In this document: in pieces, positions 45,894 to 55,516 of the stretch
Position numbering within the stretch: the first letter of the stretch is position 1
How the letters are laid out: each line of letters opens with the position of its first letter
Assembly: GCA_022376515.1 (NCBI GenBank)
Contig: WTXI01000017.1
Location: forward strand, 558,001-622,000
Length of the DNA: 64,000 bases
Source of the DNA: Lactifluus volemus
Lineage: Eukaryota; Basidiomycota; Agaricomycetes; Russulales; Russulaceae
Direction: 5' to 3'
Made by a program: the position numbers and the translations under genes
The notes under the pieces: model-generated
Database searches by the model: none
What the model was told of the DNA's origin: nothing
The model's input: the letters and a program-made list of their open reading frames with translations, nothing else

Positions 45894-48800
45894 TTATAAA
45901 TTGTGAGCGTATACTGTAGCCCAATTTGATCCATGGACAAAATTCGAAAGATCAAGGCGGGTTACATGTTCCCCTGCAGTCCAGACTGTGCTAGGTCTAT
46001 GAAGGCCTCGGCGGTGAAGATCGGGTACCCAGAACAAAAGTTCTCTCTCCTCTCCATATATCCAACCGTCGTCTTCGATCCGGGACTGGTCAGTAAAACG
46101 GATGTTCTCAGGATGTTCTGTCGCGACCTTCTTCAGATGTGTATGTCCAGGAATTGCACCCGCTACGGCCTGTACTGTTGACACATCCAACACGCGAATC
46201 GTGAGATCGTCTGAGCCCGATGCAATGCGCTGCCCATCTGGTGAGAAGGCAACAGAATTGACAAAAAGGGTGTGTCCGGTAAATGGGCCTGCTACGACCT
46301 GTCCTGTTGCCGCATCCCACACCCGGATCGTGTGATCGTCCGAGGCCGATGCGATACACTGCCCGTCTGGAGAGAATGCAACAGACAAGACCGATTTGGT
46401 GTGTCCAGTAAACGGACCCGCTACGACCTGTCCTGTTGCCGCATCCCACACGCAAATCGTTTGATCGCCGGAGGCTGATGCGATACACTTCCCGTCCGGT
46501 GAGAATGCAACAGAGAAGACACAATCGGTGTGTCCAGTAAACGGGCCCGCTACGACCTGTCCTGTTGCCGCATCCCACACGCAAATCGTTCCATTCCATG
46601 AAGCAGATGCGATACGCTTCCCGTCCGGCGAGAATGCAACAGAAGAGACTGGTGAGGTGTGTCCAGTACACGGGCCTGCTACGACCCGTCCTGTTGCCGC
46701 ATCCCACACGCAAATCGTTTGATCGGTGGAGCCCGATGCGATGTGCTTCCCGTCTGGTGAGAATGCAACAGAATTGACCGATTCGGTGTGTCCAGTAAAT
46801 GGACCTGCTGCGACTTGTCCTGTTGCTGCATCCCACACCAGAATCGTTTCATCATACGAGGCCGACGCGATATGCTTCCCGTTCGGCGAGAATGCGACAG
46901 ACTTAACCGGTCCGCTGTGTCCAGTAAACGGAGCTACGGCTTGTCCCGTTGCCGCATCCCACACCCGAATCGTGTGATCGCTCGAGGCCGATGCGATATA
47001 CTTCCCATCCGGTGAGAAGACAACAGATTCGACATCAGAGATGTGCCCAGTAAATGGGCCCCCAAGGGTCTGTCTTGTTGCCACATCCCACACGCGAATC
47101 GTTTCATTATAAAAGGCCGATGCGATCCGCTGCCCGTCCGGAGAAAATGCAAGGGAATGGACGTAGCTGTGTGCAGTAAACGGGCCCGCTACGATCTGTC
47201 CTGTTGCCACATCCCACACCCGAATCGTTTGATCGTCCGAGGCCGATGCGATAATCTTCCCGTCCGGCGAGAATGTAACAAAGTCAACTGATTGGGTGTG
47301 TCCAGTAAACGGGCCCGCTACGACCTGTCCCGTTGCCGCGTCCCACACCCGAATCGTGTGATCATCCGAGGCCGATGCGATACACTGCCCATCTGGAGAG
47401 AATGCAACAGACCGAACTGATCCGGTGTGTCCGGTAAACACCGCTACGACCTGCCCTGTTGCCGCATCCCACACCCGAATCGTATGACCATCCGAGGCAG
47501 ATGCGATACGCTTCCCGCTCGGCGAGAATGAAACAGAATAGGCCATTGAGGTGGTAAATGGGCCCGCCACGACCTGTCCCGATGCCACATCCCACACGCG
47601 AATTGTGCCATCGCTCGAGCTCGATGTGAGGCGCTTCCCATCCGGTGAGAATGCAACACACCAGACAGAACCAGTGTGTCCAATAAACGCTACGGCTTGT
47701 CCTGTTGCCGCATCCCATACCCGAATCGTGTGATCATCCAGGGCCATTGCGACACGCTGCGCGCCTGGTGAAAATGCAACAGCATAGACCCAATCATTGT
47801 GTCCAGTAAACGGACCCGCTATGACCTGTCCTGTTGCCGCATCCCACACGCGAATCGTAGCGTCGGATGAGGCCGATAAAATACGCTTCCCGTCCGGCGA
47901 AAATGCGACAGATAGGGCCGAATTTCCAGGTACGAAAATTGTCATTTCCAATGCTGGCCAATGAGACAACTGCCCGCGCTCGAAGGTCAATGTGCGAGGA
48001 TATTGTTGAAAGTATTGATTGAAGATTCGGGAAGAGGTTGGCGCGAAAGGGAGTGCAGAGACATAAATGTGCGGAGCGCTTCTTGCCACTGGCATTCCGA
48101 AATATCGCACAAACGCGGTTGCATCATTCACCAATGTCAACAAATCCTCCACATCCGCTGGGGAAGGCTGTAGAGATTTGATGCAATAGTCAGTACAAGC
48201 CATGTCTCGTTAAAGGATGTGCCTACCTCGTGGTCGGACTGTAACCACGTCTTCAGAGATGACAGTGCTGACAAAGCAACGCTCACACAGTTCTTCACGC
48301 TCAGGACTTCCAACCAAAATAGAAATTTGGCCTCGAACAGGGATTGAAGCTTCGTGAATAGATCGTAGTCGAAAATGAGATGTTCTAAATGATCTCCCCA
48401 GAAAATGCAGGCATACGATAGGCCAGGTGGAATATGTTCTGCGATTCGAGATTCCAGGTCTGGGACATCGCTGTTCGCGACATGTGACGACTCGAGTTCG
48501 CAAATATTGAATTTGAGGTGGTCGAGCATTAAACCAAGGCAGGAATGGGCCAACTGATGGTGGGCATCGCCGAGGTCCACATAAAAGATGCCACTCTTCT
48601 TGTTCGTCAGAAAGTCACGAAATGAGGTATGGAGAGGAATGATGGGACGCATTTGATCAGATGGTGTCGCATTGCTCAGGAGCGAGCCAAGGTAACATAG
48701 AATTCCAAGAACGCGATCGGAATCGTCGGGGTCGTCTTTGAATACATGTTGTCGCAAAGCAATCAAGCAACCGATGGAGAGGGGCTCGATTGCAGCAAGA

Positions 48801-50653
48801 AGTTGTCCCATGACAGATCGAAATACAATCTGTGCTTCATCCGATTTGAAGTACCCTTTGAGAACTTCTTCGTACAAGTCGTCTAACAGACCTTGTCCAT
48901 TTCGACCTCGAGAGTGTCCCAACATGCGCTGTACGCACTCTCTCTTGCTAAGGCCAAGACTCGCGGGGCTGTTTATGAACCCGCACGCAACGGCTACCCA
49001 CTGAAACAGGCCCTCGGCTGCCTTCGTTAGCTTGACACCATATTCTTCGAACACGTCAGAAGACAGCTCGTTCTGCAGGTACAAGTTAATGTCTTTCTCC
49101 GTCTTTGCACCCAGCTGGGCATCATCCATGGAGAGGACGCGAGTGGACGACGCATGGGCGAATGCAGATTGAATTCCATTCTCAGGCCTCGAGGTGATGA
49201 GGATGCGGAAATTCGAGGGGAAATCGGAGAGGCGTTGGGCAAGGAATGTGTGTAATCCTTTGTTGCCGATTGCGTCCCCGCTCTCATCCAATCCATCGAT
49301 CACGATGAGTATCGGATCGCTAAGCTGCACGTCCTTGAGCGGTTCAAGGAGCAGGCCCTCGAACAGTGTACGATAGTCTCGCGCGTTACGAAGAGAGGTG
49401 TCATTCCTAATGATCCTCCCAAGGGCGAGCTTGAACGCAGGACTGCGATCGGAGAGATCACAGGCTAGCGTTGTGAAGAGCTGATACGTCTTGTCTTTAG
49501 AGTGCTCCTTTCGCAGAAAAGCAAAGTAGGAGCCGAGACAGTTTCTCTGGAAACGACGCGCGATCTCATGTGCAATCGAGGACTTTCCGGTGCCCGCCTG
49601 GCCAAGGATGATGAGCGCACGTTCAGATTCGGGATTCTCGACCCATTTGATGATGTAGTCGAGGAAATCCTCTCGAGTGCCTCGAAGACAGCGCTTCTCA
49701 TCGCCGAATGGCCAGCCTCCCGTATAAGGCAATCCTCTGATGACTCCACCACATTCTGTTGCCCCTTGTGAGATCAACAACCTGATTACGTTTTGACCAC
49801 CGAGATTACGCACCCATTAATTCTTGATTTGAGATGTCCACAACCTGTGGCACGGGAGTTCCGCTCTCGAAAAGACGTTGACCCGTTTGGGGCAATCTGG
49901 ATGAGCAATGTCAGAGGATCGTTCCTTCGAAAGTATGAGTGGGAGACGCCTACGTGTGGTCATTGCGTTGTTGAATTATATGCGCCAAGAGAGATAAAAA
50001 CAGCCTAGCCTGCAGAACCGTTTTGTACAAATAGTGAGGATGATGCTACTTGAGACATACCTGGAATACGTGAAGGGTATTCGACAATTTTCCATCATAC
50101 TGCTTGACCTTCCTCAGCATATCGGTGCGAAGGAGGACCTTCTTCATCCCCTTCACCTCAGCACATTTTGACAGCGCTGTGTCAATCCCATCCAAGTCGC
50201 TTAATTTGAATTAGACCACGGCGTACATTAGTAAGAGAAAAAGGCACCTCTGAAGGGATCCCAAGACAGTGAGCAGGTCGGAAGGCAGTTCTTCTTTCTT
50301 CAAGCCATGTCTTTGGCACATTTTACCTACGTCGACAACGACGTTCCCAACGTTGTGTAGCTTTTCCATTACTACTTCCCACTCTTCCTTGAGCTGTTTC
50401 ACTTCCTGATATACAATCATCAGCACATAGGGTGTTTAAGGTCCGATGGTACGCTTACATCTTTCATTTTGAGAGCCTGGAGAATGATGCCTGCGACTGG
50501 GGAGATATACGGTATCTTTCCAGCCAGGGAACTGAGTTCCTTGAGGGCGGAAAGAGTCGGGTCTATTGCGCTGAGCACAACATCAGTGCTTCCACCGATC
50601 GGCTCGGATGAGGCAGGATTTGGGGGATCAGGAGCTGGATAAGGTGCATTCAT
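45894..50653 (-). CDS. NACHT-WD40 (STAND/NLR) receptor-like protein, copy B
   Basis: Candidate intracellular signalling NTPase of the fungal NLR class (relatives include HET-E type incompatibility proteins). Minus-strand exons: 50459-50653 (MNAPYPAPDPPNPASSEP, then a helix), 50248-50405 (EVKQLKEEWEVVMEKLHNVG), 50061-50199 (ends TLHVFQ), NACHT exon 48227-49755 and WD40 exon 45894-48167, the last two joined in phase over a 59-nt intron. The N-terminus is all-helical, perhaps HeLo/MLKL-like (inference). NACHT has GQAGTGKSSIA and LIVIDGLDESGD. The WD40 domain has 14 highly similar repeats ending VWDAATGQVVAGPFTGH. A C-terminal tail (WVPDLHRRGLHRPSTVW) follows. The linker exon between 49.79 and 50.06 kb has one base more than in copy A and could not be placed in frame, so full-length integrity is unproven. 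Confidence 0.8.
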
Positions 50654-51239
50654 GAGCTATTGAAAATAACACGGTTGTAAAGTAATACAGACAGATAGAG
50701 TAGTTGTTGCCAGAGTCGGTCTTACGGAATTTGCGGATATGTTTCCTGAAAAAGGATGGTTTGGACGACATGTTTCGAGTTTATTGTTGGAGGGGATGCG
50801 ATGAAAGAATGCTTCAGGTTCGGGATGTCTCAGGCGTGGACTCGGAAACGTGGCGCCTGGCGCTTACTCTGAGCTAGTACACATGACCATGACCTTCTGC
50901 GCTCATCGATTCCATAGTTTCTATCTGCAGGAGATCAGCACGTAAAACAGTTAGAATGAAATTGGCGGCTCAACAAGTACAGTACTCTACGTATTCAACG
51001 ACAGTTCAAGACATCGGTCTTGCCGCAAGTTTGCTCCCGGCCAACGCTCCCGTTGGCCGACAGATCAGCTCAAACCTTTTTCGCTACACCACTAGCTTTC
51101 ACAATATCCCTCACAAGTGAAGACAGACGCTATTTGATCTTTCCTGCCAAATTATACGAATCGTTCTTGACTAGATGATGCCCTTCCGAGCCTTTTTAGC
51201 CGGTCATTTCTGGTTTTGAAACTCCTATTACGCCAAAAG

Positions 51240-51770
51240 AACGACGATTCCCAACTCTTTCCCGACGGCCGAGGTATTTGCTCGTCGAAGAGGATATCAT
51301 GTGTGCCGCGTCCAATATCCATGCTGGTGGTGCTGACATGTAAGGATTTCTGAGTCTCGGCACTTGTTAAGGCTTACAGTCATTTCTTACTGACTGAAGG
51401 TTGTCACCCCATTGTCTCCACGAACATTTTCTCAGGAGTTCAAAGGGGTTTCCAGGCCTGGCATCGGCGATAATACACTACAGGATTCACTTTCGCCGAT
51501 CACGACTTGCTCCCATATCCCGTTGAAGTCTGACGACACCTCATGGTGCTTCGCACTGCATCGTGCAGGGCGAGGTGTACAACGGCTATTTCATCCTGAG
51601 CGGCTTCACGATCACGTCGAACATCTGGTGAGTGGACCCACCTTCCACCTTCTTCCCTCTCGTACACCTACTATTTCGTTTCTCACGGCTGCACAGGTCC
51701 TTCCTGTATGATCCCAGGTTTTGAAGGTTCCGATCACCTTTACGCCAGATCATCTCGTTGTTTCACCAGG
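51240..51770 (+). pseudogene. Cytochrome P450 fragment, unit B
   Basis: Second copy of the P450 relic. Here the I-helix reads LVEEDIMCAASNIHAGGADM (about 51280-51340), slightly better preserved than in unit A. VYNGYFILSGFTITSNIW follows after a frame change, then SFLYDP and FTPDHLV. No Cys-loop; not functional. Confidence 0.6.
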
Positions 51771-52339
51771 TAACTCACCGAGCTCGACCATTCGACGTCT
51801 CCCCATGGTTACGGAATAATACGGATGTCGGTAAGTACCAGCACAACCCCGGCGCGCAGCTTGCGGTAGTTCATTCTGTTCATCTTTGCCTCGACAGTGC
51901 TGTCCACGCTCTATACTGGCAAGGTGACCATCCGAGAATGATTCCAGCATGTCTTTGTTCTCTGCCCTTACATCGTCTCTAATTTGCTGACTAGGATTTT
52001 CATGCTTGCGAGTCTGCTCGAGCCGAGGTTCTTCGTTTTGCGATGTGCGAGCGCAGCCGGGCACGCTGGTGAGTTCAACTGTGAAGGGAAAATGGGGAAG
52101 GCCTTGATCGGCTGTCACCTTATTCGCAACTGCAGAGGCTGATCTCCGCCATCAGTCAACATCTTCGCTCCTAAGATGGTTTGACCCTGCTCAACACGAA
52201 TTCGTCTTCATACTAGTAGACCATTTTAAGCAGCAGGGACTGACAAGGATGTATAACACTAGCATATAATAGTAATACAGTCCTTTAAAAAATCTTTTTA
52301 TCCCGCAACATGTATCTATGACAAAGACGCAGTCTCTGG

Positions 52340-53200
52340 GGTACAGGATTGGATCAGGCGGCGGAGGGAGTAAGGGTGGTGTGTAAAGTTAAGCGGGACG
52401 GAGAGATGACTGTTGGGGGTAGGCAGGGGAGGTAGACAAGAGTAAACTATCTGTGGTAAAGCTGTATGTAGGAGGGCTAAGAGGAGATTAACCCGGGTTC
52501 CAGGTCTGTCTCGGGGCCATGCAGGTACGCATCGTTTTGAGGAAAGGCCATTACTGCGCTGTGCCTAGAGAATGGGAGGGAGGAGTCGCGATCGATCGGG
52601 CATAGGATTTCTTGGCGGGGTCGGAGAAAAGTGAAGTGTGCAGTGCGAGACGAGACTGGTCCACGGTCCGGATAGGCGCTCCGCATGGGCAGGAGACGGG
52701 CTGACCGGGGTGGAAGCGCTGCGTATGAGCCGATGAAGAGATGGCCGGTGATGAGCCTAACGAGCGTGGAGAAGACTGCGCGGTCGCAGCCTTTCGCGTT
52801 GAATGACGGGGGGAGGTTTCCCTGTGGGGGAGCAGGGAGGGCGATGTAGATTGGGGAGAGGCGGTCACTGTTTCACCAGCGGGAGCCCCATTCCTCAATG
52901 AGGCCGCTTTTGGCGACTTGTCGTTGGTAGCTGATGGTGTGAGGCTCTCGGTGGTTCGGTGGGAGGGGGCGCGAGGCGATCGTGTCGGTGAGGTGGCGGG
53001 CGCGTGTGAAGCTGACCAGAGGCTAGTGGGGGGGTGATATGGCAATACTGAAGCACCTGTGGAGTGAGAGGAGTTTGTCTGCGATTTGTTTGAAGGAGAG
53101 GGAGAAGGGTTGGCCTGGGTGTGGCCAGTACTTTCTCTCTTTCGTTCTTCAACATCGAGGCTCGGCCGGGCTGGTAGGTCTCGGAGGATGAAATCGATGA
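52340..53200 (-). mobile_element. LINE relic, unit B
   Basis: Copy of the unit A LINE relic. Minus-strand pieces LGSSPAISSSAHTQRF and SCPCGAPIRTVDQ show the CPCG Cys cluster of LINE C-termini in another frame. Multiple 1-2 nt indels relative to unit A. Confidence 0.6.
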
Positions 53201-53418
53201 AATTTCCAACTAGGAAAGAGAGGGGACAACGTCAGCAAAGGCAGTGAGCTTGAGCTTGAAAGGTTTTCTTGTCATGACCTCGTTCGAAATGGTGTTAAGA
53301 ACGGCTGAAAACCAAAGGCGGCACCACCAAAAGCAAAGGTGAGCGAGCTCACCTTTTATACATCTACTATCTCCCTCAAACCTCTCGGGAAGTACCAGGA
53401 CCCGATTATCGCAGCAAC

Positions 53419-54053
53419 ATGGTCCGTGTCAGTCTGCTGCTGTCATCTTCAAGTTATGAACCCTTCGCACGCCTTTTCTATATCGCCCTTGTCAAATCTC
53501 CGACGGGCACCCTTCTTCCCCCGGTGAAGAGAGGATGGATAGGCGTCTCGCGTAGGAAGCGGAGCTATGCAGCGCCGAGCGCAAGCAGCGAGCCGTACGA
53601 TGTCGTCGGTGAGCGTGGGCCAGGCACTTTGCAAAGGCTCGCGCTCGGGGCGACGCTTACGGCCAAATACGTAAACTCACTTGCGCGTCCCTTCTGTTCA
53701 GCTTTCTGACATCCTTTGGTATTCCTTATTCCGACCACGGCTGAGACCAGTTAAACACTCGTATTAGCCCCTTCACCTTAGGCCCCATTTAGTTATGTAG
53801 CCGAGGGCGTCTTTGTAACTTGTGTAACTTACATGCAGCGCTATTCAAATTGGATTTTTTTTTAAAAGAAATTCCTTTTTCCGACCTCTCTGCTTTACGT
53901 TCGCGCGACTTCCCTCCGGCACTGGCATTTTCTAACCCACACGCAATCTGGGCGGGTGTCCTATACGGTCGGTGCTGTAAGCCGAGCTGGGCCGATGGTC
54001 GAAACATGAGTATGCGGTTACGGTGAGCGAGGGTAGCGTCGGTGGTCATTGAA
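53419..54053 (+). pseudogene. Ser/Pro-rich gene tail, unit C, deleted and interrupted
   Basis: Third copy of the chimeric frame. It starts MVRVSLLLSSSSYEPFARL at 53419, but the segment equivalent to GNPLFPSNFAKLA is shortened (GTLQRLALGATLTAK). After the intron donor an extra AT-rich stretch of about 180 bp (53710-53890) replaces the normal intron end. Downstream matches resume (LRSRDFPPALAFSNPH) and the tail lacks the DDWDPLKHE segment. Confidence 0.7.
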
Positions 54054-54281
54054 ACCTTGCAAATTGTCCGGAGCGCTCTTTCAAACATATGAGACAGAAT
54101 CTCGGCGACATCAATCCCCGTCTAGCGAAAGAGAAGAGGAGGGTGCTCGAAAGCGAGGTTGTTATAATCTCAGCCAAGAAAGAAATGCTGTGCTAGTACC
54201 AGTGTTGTGCCGGTCGCAAGACTGTCGTTAAAGTCGCTGACTGTCACCGATGTGACTTCTCGCAACCAAACCACGACCACG

Positions 54282-55516
54282 TTTGTTGACCTGGTCACAT
54301 CCAGGTTTCAATTCCCTCACTTCTTCAAAGGACGAACTCTCTACTACCCGTTCCCTCATCCTGAAACCCCCTCCTCTCACCCACTTTCTTTATGTTCGCT
54401 CTCTTCCCCTTCCCACCCCTGACTCTTACGGACATGCCTTCTTACTGTACAGTGGGGAGAGGTTGCTGCAGTCAGAGGTGTCGGTGGACACGGACTGGAG
54501 ATGGTCACTCCTTAAGGCCCTTTCGCAGGGTCTCAATTTTTTCCTCTCGCTCCCTTCGGGGGGCTCCCTTTATATTCTTTTACCAAACAAGCTGGTGTTG
54601 CCTTACCTTACAAACACTTCCACTAAGTCCCCCTTTCTTTCTTTTGCCTCTTCTTTTACTTCTTCTCTCTCTTCCTTTTTGGATCCTTCCCCAGAGCGCA
54701 CCATTGAGCTACGGCTCTTCAAGGAAACTTGGGCGTGTGTCCCTGGAGCCTCGGAGCTAGATCGTCTCCTCCGGGAACTTCAACCCACCCTGGTGGTTGA
54801 CCCCCCAGCTCCCCCCTCCAACCTCGCCTTTCACTTGTGGGCGAGGGAGCTCGCCTCCGGCGAACTCCCTCGCACACCAGGCCATAAAGCCTGGCGTGCA
54901 TGCCCTAACACTCCCTCAAATCAACCTCCACCCTTTGTACAAGGGCTGCTCTCCCACAAGAACAGACACCTCTTTACATCTGGGTTACAAATCCTTAGCC
55001 AACATGCCTTCTTCACAGATTACAGCGACCAGTTCCGGCTGCTGGCGGAAGACAACACTTTCTGCCCTTGCAATGACGTCTCTTTTACACCCACCCTATC
55101 TCCTTTACACTCGGGCCCACCCACGCCGCCCCCCATTCACCATTACTCTATCAACCACGTCCTCTTTGACTGCCGCCTCCACTCCGTTCATCGGGCCTCC
55201 ACTCTAGAGGGCCTCTCCTCGCAATACATCTTCTCTACAGAAGCAGGAGGCCGCCGTCTCGCACAGTTCTTACTCCTCTCACAACAAGGCCTTCGGCCCC
55301 TCCCACCCCGCCCTGACCCTCCTTGAATGATTCCGGCCTTCAGCCGCGCTCCCCCCTCTTTCTCCCTCTTCTTGTTTTTACTCCTTCTTCCTACTCCTTT
55401 ATCTATCTTGTTTCCTTACTTGTGTCTCCGTCTGGATAGTACCTTGTACAGAGTAACTTAGTCTTGTCGCAATACACGCGGGGACTCTAAACCCCAATTC
55501 AAAAAAAAAAAAAAAA
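54282..55516 (+). mobile_element. 5'-truncated LINE with poly(A), inserted in the hAT MITE
   Basis: The insert ends in A16 (55501-55516) and is bracketed by a duplication of at least CCACGACCACG (54271-54281 and 55517-55527). It is about 1.24 kb, so only the 3' end of the LINE was copied. Confidence 0.92.
54283..55326 (+). CDS. LINE polyprotein C-terminal fragment (RNase H / Cys-His end)
   Basis: One open frame of about 347 codons covers the end of a Tad-like LINE ORF2. It has a decayed RNase H-like segment (LLYSGERLLQSEVSVDTDWRW), a linker, then the terminal Cys/His motif (FCPCNDVS ... INHVLFDCRLHSVHR) and a terminal helix (AGGRRLAQFLLLSQQ). The reverse transcriptase and endonuclease are missing through 5' truncation, so the fragment is non-functional. 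The unbroken frame suggests a fairly recent insertion. Confidence 0.75.
   Translation: MLTWSHPGFNSLTSSKDELSTTRSLILKPPPLTHFLYVRSLPLPTPDSYGHAFLLYSGERLLQSEVSVDTDWRWSLLKALSQGLNFFLSLPSGGSLYILLPNKLVLPYLTNTSTKSPFLSFASSFTSSLSSFLDPSPERTIELRLFKETWACVPGASELDRLLRELQPTLVVDPPAPPSNLAFHLWARELASGELPRTPGHKAWRACPNTPSNQPPPFVQGLLSHKNRHLFTSGLQILSQHAFFTDYSDQFRLLAEDNTFCPCNDVSFTPTLSPLHSGPPTPPPIHHYSINHVLFDCRLHSVHRASTLEGLSSQYIFSTEAGGRRLAQFLLLSQQGLRPLPPRPDPP

Larger units (their letters stand above)
44791..53520. repeat. Segmental duplication unit B
   Basis: Second copy of the unit, about 8.73 kb. The anchor GGAGCTATGCAG recurs at 44831 and 53561. A and B are more alike than either is to C. Small indels distinguish them and decide which NACHT-WD40 copy is open. 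Confidence 0.92.

Noticed and set aside
49793..50008. Plus-strand frame across the NLR linker region, also seen at 63119-63346
   Set aside because: Lies antisense to the NLR exons; similarity between copies is due to the duplication and no domain is visible.
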